A DNA stretch of 64,000 nucleotides from Neisseria montereyensis. GTDB taxonomy: Bacteria; Pseudomonadota; Gammaproteobacteria; Burkholderiales; Neisseriaceae. The DNA is taken from positions 1-64,000 of the forward strand of contig NZ_JANUXW010000007.1 of the NCBI RefSeq assembly GCF_024834045.1, given 5' to 3'. The notes beneath the pieces are model-generated. The model had not been told where the DNA came from and made no database searches. It worked only from the letters and a program-made list of their open reading frames with translations. Below are positions 20,231 to 29,856 of the stretch, piece after piece. Both the position numbers and the translations under genes were made by a program. Numbering within the stretch: the first letter of the stretch is position 1; each line of letters starts with the position of its first letter.

Positions 20231-21328
20231 TTAAAGTCCCCTTAAAGCCAAGCCAAAGGCTAGTGTTAATGTTGGTGCATCTATTTGTAATTGTGAAAGA
20301 TCGACTTTACTACTATTTGTTGCATATAAAATGGGATGTATACATTCTGTTGCCGTATTTGTATGCGAGAAAATAGTTTCTGCCAGACCCGGCTGTTGAG
20401 ATGCCGTACCAGTCAACAAAATATTTTTAACATTGGAATACTGTTCACTGGTTTGTGTAGTGTAATAAAACTGAAGTACACGCTGTATTTCTTGTGCTAC
20501 TTGTATATTGAATCGGTCTGCAACAGCAGTTTGATAATCCGAAGGTTTGGTAGCGGCAACCATCATTTGAGCTGCTTTTTCTTCAGTTACCTGATAAGTA
20601 CGTTGAATTAACTGATTTAACTGTTCTGTACTTACATTAGCTTCTTGTTTATATAAAATTTGCCCGTTTTGAGTTACGATGGCATACATTTGTGTGGCAT
20701 GGATACCAAAAATTGCAATTTTTTCATGCTCCAACTCCGGAGCATGATTATTTATCCAAAACGAAAACGCATTATTTTGGGCAAATAAATCAATATCCAT
20801 TGCCGAAAGGGAAAGATCGGCATTATCAAAGGCTTCAATACGTGGCTCGACATCATCCTTTTTGGCTGCTGTCAAAAGGACTTTTATGCCTGCAGGCATT
20901 GTCGAAGTACCAACAGCCTGATAATCGAAATTCATTTCCTCAATTGGACCGATTTGTGAAACTTCAGACTCTGCAAAGCTCTCAAGATCCAAATCAGTGT
21001 CTTTATCACTATAAACAACCGTTTCAATGGTTACTAAATTTTGAGGTAATGCAGCAACACAATTTCTAACCCCTGTATGCAATTGAGTATAAGAATGTTG
21101 CAAATATGTAACAAGTTGGTCATAGTCTTGTATCTTACTGCCTTTGATAATATTTTTAGGCAGTTTGGTAATAACGTACTTTTCCAACTGGATTTGGTTT
21201 AAACTACGGCCTGACAACTGCACCAGTTTAATGGCATGCTGTCCGATATCGACGCCGATAGCTGTACGTTGGCTAAGACTGGATGACGTTTTACTATTTG
21301 TATTTTTTTGATTTTTTTCCATTCGCAT
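20231..21328 (-). CDS. pilM: Type IV pilus cytoplasmic ATPase-fold protein PilM
   Basis: 365-residue actin-like (FtsA-fold) protein. The phosphate-1 loop is AIGVDIGQHAIKLVQL (near residue 22-37), followed by conserved AESEVSQIGPIEEMNFDYQ and NILLTGTASQQPGL (adenosine motif). It binds nucleotide and the PilN N-terminus and links the alignment complex to the cytoplasmic motors. The start at 21328 has AGGGG nine bases upstream; a second methionine two codons later is possible. First gene of the operon, divergent from ponA across 149 bases that must hold both promoters. Confidence 0.95.
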   Translation of the reverse strand: MRMEKNQKNTNSKTSSSLSQRTAIGVDIGQHAIKLVQLSGRSLNQIQLEKYVITKLPKNIIKGSKIQDYDQLVTYLQHSYTQLHTGVRNCVAALPQNLVTIETVVYSDKDTDLDLESFAESEVSQIGPIEEMNFDYQAVGTSTMPAGIKVLLTAAKKDDVEPRIEAFDNADLSLSAMDIDLFAQNNAFSFWINNHAPELEHEKIAIFGIHATQMYAIVTQNGQILYKQEANVSTEQLNQLIQRTYQVTEEKAAQMMVAATKPSDYQTAVADRFNIQVAQEIQRVLQFYYTTQTSEQYSNVKNILLTGTASQQPGLAETIFSHTNTATECIHPILYATNSSKVDLSQLQIDAPTLTLAFGLALRGL

Positions 21329-21477
21329 AATGTAACGCCCCTGTGTTTGAATAGGTGAGTAACAGTTTTGAATCCGTAATATTTTTTTACGTTTACAAAA
21401 ACATAACTTTATTTTGATAAAACATTTACCTATTTTACTTTATTTAATGATTCATATGGCAACTTTATTAATTAGTC

Positions 21478-23898
21478 ATGATTAAAAAAATTATAACGAC
21501 CTGTATTGGTTTGATTTTAGGTTTAATACTTTTTGTTGTAGGTTTGGTTGCAATAGCTATTCTGATTACCTACCCCAAACTACCTTCTTTGGAAGCAGTC
21601 CAACACTACCAACCCAAAATGCCACTTACTGTTTATTCATCTGACGGAGAGGTTATCGGCGTTTATGGTGAAGAGAGAAGATCGTTTACCAAAATTACCG
21701 ACTTCCCCAAAGTGTTGAAAAATGCTGTTATTGCGGCAGAGGATAAACGCTTCTATGAGCATTGGGGGGTGGATACTATCGGTGTAATACGCGCGGCCAT
21801 CGGCAATATGACCGGCGGTGTTCAATCGGGTGCCAGCACAATAACCCAGCAAGTTGCTCGTAACTTTTATCTAAGTAACGAGCGTACGTTCACGCGTAAA
21901 TTCAATGAAGCCCTATTGGCCTATAAAATAGAAAAATCTTTAACTAAAGATCAAATATTAGAACTGTATTTCAATCAGATTTATTTGGGGCAACGCGCTT
22001 ACGGCTTTGCTTCTGCAGCTCGCATTTATTTCAATAAAGATGTTCGGGATTTAACTTTGGCTGAAGCTACAATTTTAGCCGGCCTGCCTAAAGCACCATC
22101 GACATTCAATCCGATTGTGAACCCAGAACGTGCCAAATTGCGCCAGAAATATATTCTGAACAATATGGTTGAAGAAAAAATGATTACTCCGCAAGAGCGT
22201 GATCAAGCACTTGCAGAAAAGCTGGTTTATAAGCGTTATGTGCAAAAAATTGATCAAAGTGCACTTTATGTGGCCGAAATGGTGCGACAGGAGCTATATG
22301 AAAAATATGGTGAAGAAGCTTATACCCAAGGCTTTAAAGTATATACAACAGTAAGTACGGCAAACCAACGCGTTGCAACTGAGGCTTTAAGAAAAACATT
22401 GCGAGGCTTCGACAGAGGCAGCAGTTATCGAGGTGCTGAAAATTATCTTGACTTAAGCAAAAGTGATAATGTGGAAGAAACTGTTGGCCAATACCTTTCA
22501 ACACTTTATACGGTTGACGGTATGGTTCCGGCCGTTGTTTTAAATGCTTCCAAAAAAGGAGTAGAAATTCAATTGCCAAATGGCACCCAAACAACATTGG
22601 GAACCTCTGAGTTAGGCTTTGCTGCAAGAGCTGTTAATAATCAAAAAATGGGGGATCAGCAAATCCGAAAAGGCGCAGTCATCCGAGTAAAACAAAACGG
22701 GAAAAAATGGCGAGTTGTTCAAGAACCTTTACTGCAAGGTGCGCTAGTTTCTTTAGATGCTAAGACCGGTGCTGTCCGTGCCTTAGTAGGTGGCTATGAC
22801 TTTCACAGTAAAACATTTAATCGCGCCACTCAAGCACAGCGCCAACCAGGCTCTTCATTTAAGCCTTTTGTCTATTCTGCCGGATTAGCAAAAGGTATGA
22901 CAATGGCTACAGTTATTAATGATGCGCCTCTTTCGTTACCAGGACAAGGCAAAAATGGTAGGACATGGAATCCCAAAAATTCAGACGGCCGCTATTCAGG
23001 ATTTATTACATTACGACAGGCATTAACAGCATCAAAAAATATGGTTTCTATCCGTATTTTAATGGCAATCGGAACGGACTACGCACGAGAATATATACAA
23101 CATTTCGGTTTTAAACCGTCTGAAATGCCGGCAGGGCTGTCTATGGCACTAGGTACCGGCGAAACGACGCCAATGAAAATGGCAGAAGGTTATACAGTAT
23201 TTGCCAATGGCGGCTATAAAGTGTCATCCTATGTCATTGACCGTATCTATGATGGCAGGGGGCGTTTAAGAGCACAAATGCGCCCCTTGGTAGCCGGTGA
23301 TAATGCACCGCAGGCCATCGACCCCCGTAATGCTTATATTATGTATAAAATGATGCAAGACGTTGTTCGTATGGGTACGGCTACCCGTGCTCGTGCTTTA
23401 GGACGTTCGGACATTGCCGGTAAAACAGGAACGACAAACGATAATAAAGATGCTTGGTTTGTCGGCTTTAATCCGGATATTGTTACTGCCGTCTATATCG
23501 GCTACGATAAACCTCGTAGCATGGGCCGAGCAGGTTATGGCGGTACAATAGCGTTACCGGTATGGGTTGAATATATGAGATTTGCCCTGAAAGGTATTCC
23601 GGTAAAAGGTATGAAAGCCCCCGAAGGTATGGTTAGTCGCAACGGTCACTACTTCCTAAAAGAGCAACAAACAACTAACCCTGATTTACCTCTTGATAAC
23701 CGATCTAGCAGACCGGTTAGAAATGAAGAACAGGATACGAACACAGAATCTAAAGTAAAAACAAATACAGCTTCTCCGGAAGAATATAAACCCATAGAAA
23801 AACCATTGGAGCCCCTGAACGGCAGAGGTAATACAGGCAGTAATAATAGCCCCGAGCCACTAGCCCCAGGTAACTCTCAATTAGATTCTCTATTCTAA
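21478..23898 (+). CDS. ponA: Penicillin-binding protein 1A (bifunctional transglycosylase/transpeptidase)
   Basis: 806 residues. A cytoplasmic start and one transmembrane helix (residues ~5-30) precede the GT51 glycosyltransferase domain with EDKRFYEHWGVD (catalytic Glu), GASTITQQVARNF and RKFNEALLAYKIEKSLTK. An OB-like linker follows, then the transpeptidase domain with SSFK (in RQPGSSFKPFVYS), SKN (TASKNMVS) and KTGTT. The disordered C-terminal tail (from ~725) is rich in N, P and E. It polymerises and cross-links peptidoglycan. The divergent pairing with pilM is the same as in N. meningitidis and N. gonorrhoeae. Confidence 0.96.
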   Translation: MIKKIITTCIGLILGLILFVVGLVAIAILITYPKLPSLEAVQHYQPKMPLTVYSSDGEVIGVYGEERRSFTKITDFPKVLKNAVIAAEDKRFYEHWGVDTIGVIRAAIGNMTGGVQSGASTITQQVARNFYLSNERTFTRKFNEALLAYKIEKSLTKDQILELYFNQIYLGQRAYGFASAARIYFNKDVRDLTLAEATILAGLPKAPSTFNPIVNPERAKLRQKYILNNMVEEKMITPQERDQALAEKLVYKRYVQKIDQSALYVAEMVRQELYEKYGEEAYTQGFKVYTTVSTANQRVATEALRKTLRGFDRGSSYRGAENYLDLSKSDNVEETVGQYLSTLYTVDGMVPAVVLNASKKGVEIQLPNGTQTTLGTSELGFAARAVNNQKMGDQQIRKGAVIRVKQNGKKWRVVQEPLLQGALVSLDAKTGAVRALVGGYDFHSKTFNRATQAQRQPGSSFKPFVYSAGLAKGMTMATVINDAPLSLPGQGKNGRTWNPKNSDGRYSGFITLRQALTASKNMVSIRILMAIGTDYAREYIQHFGFKPSEMPAGLSMALGTGETTPMKMAEGYTVFANGGYKVSSYVIDRIYDGRGRLRAQMRPLVAGDNAPQAIDPRNAYIMYKMMQDVVRMGTATRARALGRSDIAGKTGTTNDNKDAWFVGFNPDIVTAVYIGYDKPRSMGRAGYGGTIALPVWVEYMRFALKGIPVKGMKAPEGMVSRNGHYFLKEQQTTNPDLPLDNRSSRPVRNEEQDTNTESKVKTNTASPEEYKPIEKPLEPLNGRGNTGSNNSPEPLAPGNSQLDSLF

Positions 23899-23901
23899 AT
23901 T

Positions 23902-23966
23902 TTAAGTTGGCAAAAAAATAGCCCTTGTATCATTAAGATATAAGGGCTATTTTTTTGCCAACTTAA
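23902..23966. terminator. Long bidirectional terminator between ponA and fbpA
   Basis: Perfect 25-base inverted repeat (23902-23926 against 23942-23966) around a 15-base loop, including GCCAACTTAA, an internal A7/T7 tract and AAGGGCTA. The symmetric A and T runs make it work in both directions for the convergent ponA and fbpA genes. A second imperfect stem CTCTAGAAT / ATCCTAGAG at ~24006-24040 may be an extra fbpA terminator. Confidence 0.88.
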
Positions 23967-24092
23967 CCCATAAGAAATAGCTAACCTTTAAATTAATAAT
24001 AAACCCTCTAGAATTTACCCGATACGATCCAATCCTAGAGAGTCTTTTTCAAACCTCACATATTTTCTAACAAGGATATACACAAAAGTATA

Positions 24093-25085
24093 TTATTTAT
24101 ATCCAGCCCGTTTCATCAACATCACCGCTTTTTGCTGATTACTACCGGCAACAGATACATTTACTAAATCCTGTTTAAACTTACCCCATTTAGCAACTTT
24201 AGGATCAGGCGTAATGGTAGGGTTCGCCGGATACTCATGATTTAAATCCGCGAATAAGTTCTGAGCTTCACTACCGCTTAACCATTCAATAAATTTCTGA
24301 GCCTGAGCGGCTTTTTTTGAATATTTTGCAACACCAGCACCAGACACATTAACATGTGTACCTCTACCTTGCTGATCAGCAAAGAAAATACCAACCGGCA
24401 GGTTAGGTTTCTTATCCATCAAACGGCCATAGTAATATGTATTACCAATACCAACATCACAACGCCCTGCCGCAATCGCTTCCATCATAGCGGTATCATT
24501 TGGGAAAGGAGCAACTGCCAGATTATTTACCCAACCTTTTACAATTCGAGCGGTTGCCACCTGCCCTTGATTAGCAATCATTGTGCCAACCAAAGATTGG
24601 TTATAAACGCTATTAGATGTCCGTAAACACAAACGTCCTTTCCATTTTGGATCTGCCAAATCAGCATATGTCGAAAGTTCTGATGGTTTTACCTTATTGG
24701 TATTATAAAAAATCGTACGCGCTCTTACAGAAAGACCAAACCATTGGTTTTTAGGATCTCGCAAATTAGCAGGAATATTTTTATTTAATGTTGCTGAATT
24801 TATCGGACGCAATAAATCCATTTGAGTCGCTTGCCATAAATTACCGCCATCAACTGTAATTAATACGTCTGCAGGACTATTACTGCCTTCGGCTCTAAGC
24901 TTTTCCATCAAAGGGCCGGCTTTATCATTCACCAATTTAACGGACACCCCCGTTTTTTTCTGGTAAGCCTCCACAACTGGACGTAACAGATTATCGGAAC
25001 GAGAAGAGTAAACAACTAATTCTTCGGCAAATACTGGAGCCGCTACCAACAATGCAACTGAAACGGCCAGGGCTTTTTTCATCAT
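24093..25085 (-). CDS. fbpA: Ferric-iron-binding periplasmic protein FbpA
   Basis: 330-residue bacterial transferrin. The signal peptide [20 protein letters not shown] is followed by [18 protein letters not shown]. The adjacent tyrosines in [10 protein letters not shown] (~residue 215) are the ferric-iron ligands of FbpA. Mature length and ligand pattern match the neisserial protein. It shuttles Fe3+ from transferrin/lactoferrin receptors to the FbpBC permease. Here it is transcribed away from fbpBC rather than upstream in the same operon, with Fur-box-like sequence between them. Confidence 0.95.
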   Translation of the reverse strand: MMKKALAVSVALLVAAPVFAEELVVYSSRSDNLLRPVVEAYQKKTGVSVKLVNDKAGPLMEKLRAEGSNSPADVLITVDGGNLWQATQMDLLRPINSATLNKNIPANLRDPKNQWFGLSVRARTIFYNTNKVKPSELSTYADLADPKWKGRLCLRTSNSVYNQSLVGTMIANQGQVATARIVKGWVNNLAVAPFPNDTAMMEAIAAGRCDVGIGNTYYYGRLMDKKPNLPVGIFFADQQGRGTHVNVSGAGVAKYSKKAAQAQKFIEWLSGSEAQNLFADLNHEYPANPTITPDPKVAKWGKFKQDLVNVSVAGSNQQKAVMLMKRAGYK

Positions 25086-25202
25086 ACTTTATGATCCTTT
25101 CTAAGGAAACAATGGGATACCAACAAGCCTCATATTTTGTAATAAAAGGATAATGAGGGTTCTCTAGCGTTCATTATTTTAATGAATAATAACATTAAGA
25201 AC

Positions 25203-25221
25203 AATAAAAATTATCATTCTT
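25203..25221. promoter_or_regulatory. Fur-box-like site between fbpA and fbpB
   Basis: The 19 bases AATAAAAATTATCATTCTT match the classical Fur consensus (GATAATGATAATCATTATC) at 13 positions by eye. Further AT-rich TAATGA-type hexamers lie at about 25178-25196. The location between two divergent iron-transport units fits iron control of both. Not a proof of binding. Confidence 0.5.
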
Positions 25222-25312
25222 AATAAAAACCATTATAATCAGTTTAATACTCTTTTCTAATAAATTTAACAAATAGTCGGTACGGTGATCAAAAAGGCCG
25301 TCTGAAAACCTT

Positions 25313-26926
25313 ATGAAACGACACACCACCAAAATTCTATTACCACGCATTTGGTTGATATTCTGCATCATACTCATCGTTATTCCACTATCCGTCATAG
25401 TGGCTGCTTTAGGAGAGTTCGATACGGAAATCTGGGCTTTCTTGCTTGACTATCAACTACCCGAGTTATTAAAAAACACGTTTTTTCTCATAGTAAGTGT
25501 TGGCACTGGTGTGGTTGTTCTTGGGACATCAGGGGCTTGGTTAACGGCTATGTACGACTTTCCACTACGCCGTTTTTTCTTTTGGGCATTAATGCTACCA
25601 ATGGCTATTCCCGCCTATGTTTTAGCATTCACCCAATTAGGCATATTTGACTATACCGGCCCTATTAATACCATTATTCGAGAGCGTTACCATATCGAGC
25701 AGTTGCTGCCAGAAATTCGTAATGGCTTTGGTTTAATGATCGTGATGAGTTTAACGTTTTATCCCTACGTCTACCTACTTGCCCGTAATGCATTTGTCAG
25801 TATGGGGCAACGGGCACTGGAAGCCGGAGCGTCATTGGGACTTTCCCCCACACGCGCTTTTTTTAAACTGGCCTTACCTATGGCACGGCCTTGGATTGCC
25901 GGGGGAAGTATTCTTGCACTCATGGAAGTACTGGCTGACTTCGGTACGGTGTCCATATTTGGTTACGATACCTTCACAACGGCTATTTATCAGGCCTGGT
26001 TTGATTTTTATTCATTAGAAACAGCCAAACAGCTTGCTGCATTACTGATTACACTGGTATTTATTTTATTGGCCTTAGAACAACTCAGCCGAGGCAATCG
26101 ACGCTTCAACCCATCAGGCAAAGCACAACAACACCGCCGTAAACCGCTTTCAGATGGCCTCAAATGGCTGGCAACAGCTTATTGCAGTTTAATTTTACTA
26201 TTTGCCTTTGTTATTCCATTAATACAGCTCGGATTCTGGGCTTATGAAACATGGGATGACGGATTCAATACTTCATTATGGTTACACGCATGGCACTCAT
26301 TCTCTGCCAGCTTGGCCGCCGCAGTGTTGGTTGCTATAACCGCCCTCTTTCTGGCGCTCGCCAAACGCGCAGATAAAAGTCGGTTTGCCGCTGTTGCCGC
26401 ACGCATTGCAACTTTAGGCTATGGCATTCCCGGTACTGTATTAGCTGTTGGTATTTTTGTACCGGTAGCATGGCTAGATAATATTTTGATTCATTTTTTA
26501 AATCTTCCTGAGGATACAACTGCTATTTTCAAAGGCACACTCATTGTCATGCTTATAGCTTATTTGATACGTTTTCTTGCTATTGCTTACGCTTCAGCAG
26601 AATCCGGCTTAGAAAGAATCAGCCCTTCACAAACCGAAGCAGCACGCTCACTGGGTTGTACAGGTTTCGGTGTATTATGGCGTATTTATCTACCACTTTT
26701 AAAAGGCTCACTCGGTACCGCATTATTGATGGTATTTGTTGATACGATGAAAGAAATGCCAATTACCCTTATGACACGGCCTTATGATTGGGATACGCTT
26801 GCGGTCAGAATTTACGCTTTCACCACAGAAGGGCAATTTGCCAACGCCTCACTTCCCGCCCTATTTATTGTGTTCACCGGCCTACTGCCTGTAATACTTT
26901 TTTCCCGTACGGAGCAAAACCAATGA
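25313..26926 (+). CDS. fbpB: Ferric-iron ABC transporter permease FbpB
   Basis: 537-residue inner-membrane permease with two homologous halves of about six helices each, as in FbpB/SfuB. The EAA loops are visible in each half: EAGASLGLSPTRAFFKLALP (first) and EAARSLGCTGFGVLWRIYLP (second). They dock the ATPase. An uptake sequence (25295-25306) ends seven bases before the ATG, leaving no clear Shine-Dalgarno. The stop overlaps the fbpC start by four bases (ATGA), so the two are translationally coupled. Confidence 0.93.
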   Translation: MKRHTTKILLPRIWLIFCIILIVIPLSVIVAALGEFDTEIWAFLLDYQLPELLKNTFFLIVSVGTGVVVLGTSGAWLTAMYDFPLRRFFFWALMLPMAIPAYVLAFTQLGIFDYTGPINTIIRERYHIEQLLPEIRNGFGLMIVMSLTFYPYVYLLARNAFVSMGQRALEAGASLGLSPTRAFFKLALPMARPWIAGGSILALMEVLADFGTVSIFGYDTFTTAIYQAWFDFYSLETAKQLAALLITLVFILLALEQLSRGNRRFNPSGKAQQHRRKPLSDGLKWLATAYCSLILLFAFVIPLIQLGFWAYETWDDGFNTSLWLHAWHSFSASLAAAVLVAITALFLALAKRADKSRFAAVAARIATLGYGIPGTVLAVGIFVPVAWLDNILIHFLNLPEDTTAIFKGTLIVMLIAYLIRFLAIAYASAESGLERISPSQTEAARSLGCTGFGVLWRIYLPLLKGSLGTALLMVFVDTMKEMPITLMTRPYDWDTLAVRIYAFTTEGQFANASLPALFIVFTGLLPVILFSRTEQNQ

Positions 26927-27960
26927 TTCTAGAAGTATCTCAACTCAACTTATCATTTGATCAGAAACCTGTTTTAAAAGATTTTAGTTTTGCTCTGAAT
27001 AAAGGAGAAATTGCCTGTTTACTCGGCCCTTCCGGATGCGGGAAAACCACCGCTCTGCGTACAATAGCAGGCTTTGAACAACCTGATAGCGGCAAAATTA
27101 TATTGAATGGTAAAACACTTTCAGACGGCCTCACTTTTATACCGCCTCACCTACGCCATGTCGGCATGGTCTTTCAGGATTATGCCCTATTCCCACATTT
27201 AACAGCCGCACAAAATATCGCTTTCGGTATTCATAAACAGTCGGTAGATAAGCGCCAGCAACGCGTTAAAGAATTACTTGATTTAATCGAACTTGCCGAT
27301 TATGGAGAACGTTATCCTCACCAACTCTCAGGCGGACAACAGCAACGTATCGCCCTAGCCCGTGCACTTGCACCTAAACCTGAATTGATTCTACTTGATG
27401 AGCCTTTTTCCAATCTGGATGCCGACCTACGCACCCAACTATCTAAAGAGATACGCCAACTACTGAAAAAAGAAAATACCAGCGCTATCTTAGTCACACA
27501 TGACCAACACGAAGCTTTTGCCATAGCAGATAAAATCGGCCTAATGTCAGCAGGCCGCCTGAACCAGTGGGATACCCCTTACAAGTTATACCATGAACCA
27601 GCTGACATCTACACTGCCCACTTTATTGGGGCAGGTGTATTACTACAAGGAACGGTCACTGATAATCAGTGTATACAACTTCCCGTAGGTACATTTCACG
27701 GCCCATTACCTTCTTTATATAAAAACGGGGATGAGTTACATGTCTTAATAAGGCCAGATGATATTGTCTACGATGAAAATAGCCTAATTACTGCTGAAAT
27801 ATTAGATAAAGATTTTAAAGGCAACTATTTTGTTTACACACTCAAAATAAATAGTGGTGAAACCATATCTATGCAAATACCGGCCCACTATAACCACACC
27901 ATCGGAAGCCACATTGGTATATGCATGAATTTAGAGCATTTAATTGCTTTTTCAAAATAA
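26923..27960 (+). CDS. fbpC: Ferric-iron ABC transporter ATP-binding protein FbpC
   Basis: 345-residue ATPase of the FbpABC iron importer. Walker A GPSGCGKTTALR, Q-loop QDYALFPHLTA, signature LSGGQQQRIALARALA and Walker B LILLDEPFSNLD are intact. The C-terminal ~110 residues form the TOBE-like regulatory domain. The start at 26923 (MILEVSQLNL) overlaps the fbpB stop; the frame is open 45 codons upstream, but that stretch lies within fbpB and has no ABC homology. Together with FbpB it moves Fe3+ delivered by FbpA into the cytoplasm. Confidence 0.95.
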   Translation: MILEVSQLNLSFDQKPVLKDFSFALNKGEIACLLGPSGCGKTTALRTIAGFEQPDSGKIILNGKTLSDGLTFIPPHLRHVGMVFQDYALFPHLTAAQNIAFGIHKQSVDKRQQRVKELLDLIELADYGERYPHQLSGGQQQRIALARALAPKPELILLDEPFSNLDADLRTQLSKEIRQLLKKENTSAILVTHDQHEAFAIADKIGLMSAGRLNQWDTPYKLYHEPADIYTAHFIGAGVLLQGTVTDNQCIQLPVGTFHGPLPSLYKNGDELHVLIRPDDIVYDENSLITAEILDKDFKGNYFVYTLKINSGETISMQIPAHYNHTIGSHIGICMNLEHLIAFSK

Positions 27961-28764
27961 TTCTATTTTTATATAAATATCTACTCAAATCAAAAGGTAG
28001 AAAACATTCAATATAAATATACAACTCAATAAATTTACACGGTAATTGATACAAAAATAACTAATTTACTCACAAATAGTACTCATCATCCTTTTCTTAG
28101 CCTAAAGTATTTCTAAATATAGGATACTTTGTAAAAACCAATGAGAGTAATAAGCAGCAGTATTTTTTGTTTAACCTACCAGTTATTCGAGCCGTGGGCT
28201 GATGCATACTACAAACAACAGGATCATTTTATTTATACAAAAAAACGGCTTTTATAAGAAAGAGTTGTTTTAAATGTTTTTGAATGACTTTATCTAGAAC
28301 AGTTCTTATTAACACAACTGAAAAACCAATACTTCAAAAAAATTGAATATCCATGCTAAATGGATATTCAATTTTAGAAAACTAAAATATCATAGAGGCT
28401 TTCCAATCTCATCTTCTTCTCAAGTTATTAAATAGCTATAACAACCCATTTAAATATAAATTAACTAAGTTTTGATAATATCAAACAAGATTCTATGAAA
28501 AGATGCAATAATAAATGTAAGCTACACACAAATCGACTTCTGAATAATTCTATACAACAACAGAAAAGCTCTTTATACCCGATTAAAAGTAAGCTGAACA
28601 AGAAAGAGGCTGAAATAACTTAATAAAACGATTAAGCTACATCAGCACCCGAATATTACATATAATTTGCAACATACTACTTGAGTTTTAATACAAAATA
28701 CTCAAATTTTTAATTTTATCAAAAACAACCTACTAAATAATTGCAGATAGACACAACAAAAAGC
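27961..28764. other. AT-rich gap after fbpC
   Basis: About 800 bases with no supported gene. The content is strongly AT-rich with stop codons in all frames. The only clear structure is a 16-base perfect hairpin at 28339-28375 (listed separately). Small scattered GC-rich words near 28185 (GAGCCGTGGGC) look like remnants but could not be assigned. Confidence 0.5.
28339..28375 (-). terminator. Isolated hairpin with minus-strand T run
   Basis: AAAATTGAATATCCAT (28339-28354) / ATGGATATTCAATTTT (28360-28375), loop GCTAA. On the minus strand the stem runs directly into further T residues, so it reads as a terminator for something transcribed leftward. That is either the tail of the roadblock operon (400 bases upstream) or an uncalled small RNA. 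Confidence 0.55.
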
Positions 28765-29127
28765 TTATAAAATATCTGCTATATGTTTAGCTGCACGCTT
28801 GGCATCAAGAAGAATTAAGCCTAACTTTCCACTTTCTTTTGCCATTAATGCCAATACGGCCCCGCTGCCAGCCTGACTCAATAATACATAACCATGAGAA
28901 CCTTTAACCATCACCTGATCTAGCTCTCCACAAGCTAACTCATGTACAGCACGATTCCCTAAAGCAAGTAAAGTAGCCGACATCGCACCGACCCGATCCG
29001 CATTAAGATTAGCGGGTAATAATGTTGCAATAGGTAACCCATCTGTTGATATCACAGCTGAAGCTGTTATATCTGTAGAAGTATTATTTAAATCACTTAA
29101 CACTGAAACTAATAATTGTTCGCGCAT
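28765..29127 (-). CDS. Roadblock/LC7-domain protein (MglB-like)
   Basis: 120-residue single-domain roadblock/LC7 protein. The fold pattern is clear: VLSDLNNTSTDITASAVISTDGLPIATLLPA, then GAMSATLLALGNRAVHEL, then VMVKGSHGYVLLSQAGSGAVLALMA and a final helix. Such proteins regulate small Ras-like GTPases; MglB is the GAP/GEF of MglA in Myxococcus and CvnB accompanies CvnD in actinobacteria. It is the last gene of the operon that contains a GTPase (29857-30393). Function here is inferred from fold and context. Confidence 0.8.
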   Translation of the reverse strand: MREQLLVSVLSDLNNTSTDITASAVISTDGLPIATLLPANLNADRVGAMSATLLALGNRAVHELACGELDQVMVKGSHGYVLLSQAGSGAVLALMAKESGKLGLILLDAKRAAKHIADIL

Positions 29128-29213
29128 TTTCTATTCCATTTATTCTAAAAATCTGATCAATTTGCCCGATTGATTAAAACTGATGAGCTCTTATCTTAAT
29201 CGTATAAACTCAC

Positions 29214-29855
29214 TTATAACTTACCATAGCGATGGTATAAAACTTTCACCAAGGTTACAAACTCATCTTTGTTCAAATCCGGCAACCCACCGACAACCAG
29301 AATTAACTTACTCATACCAATGTATAGAGGGAAAAAAGTCAGTTCACTTTGCCCTGAAGGATCACATATCCCCCAAGCACTATGATGTATATGTAAGTTG
29401 TTTTTAATCAACAGCTGATGCTTGTCTGCTACTTCTGCAATTTCACCTGCTAAAATTCCTAATTCTTCAGCAGCTTCATGATGAAATCCGGCATTCGCAA
29501 AATATAACCCATTTTCATCGGCTAATAATGCTTTTCCTGAATTAGAAAGCGTTGCCAACAAATCAGGAAGTTGCTCATCTGATAAAAATATATCTTCGTT
29601 ACTAACATTTTCATCGCCATATAAAAATTCAAGGCGTTGTAACCGATAAAGTAAATTAAGTGCGCTATCAAAATCATTGGTTTCAGCCCAGTTTAATAGC
29701 TTTTCTTGGCTTATGGTTTCATTTGGATTAGCTCTCAACAAACCATAAAGAAGTGTTCGGCTAGCACTGGGCGTATCACCCGAAACGGCATAATAGGCAC
29801 CAGCCGGAGTAATCTTAGGGTACAAATTTGATTGTAAAGAAAGTGTAGATTCCAT
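29214..29855 (-). CDS. Second roadblock-like protein with N-terminal helical domain
   Basis: 213 residues, not recognised by name. The N-terminal half (residues ~27-85, including ETISQEKLLNWAETNDFDSA) looks like a small winged-helix or helical domain. The C-terminal half (residues ~100-213) has a roadblock/longin pattern: SGKALLADENGLYFANAGF, a helix with EELGILAGEIAEVAD, then ELTFFPLYIGMSKLILVVGG and a closing helix. It is separated from the GTPase gene by one base and from the small roadblock gene by 86 bases. A dimeric partner or second GTPase regulator is likely; this is inference. Confidence 0.65.
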   Translation of the reverse strand: MESTLSLQSNLYPKITPAGAYYAVSGDTPSASRTLLYGLLRANPNETISQEKLLNWAETNDFDSALNLLYRLQRLEFLYGDENVSNEDIFLSDEQLPDLLATLSNSGKALLADENGLYFANAGFHHEAAEELGILAGEIAEVADKHQLLIKNNLHIHHSAWGICDPSGQSELTFFPLYIGMSKLILVVGGLPDLNKDEFVTLVKVLYHRYGKL

Positions 29856-29856
29856 C

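Noticed and set aside
26788-26922. Upstream extension of fbpC
   Set aside because: Lies inside fbpB in another frame; the ABC domain begins at MILEVSQLNL with an ATGA overlap.
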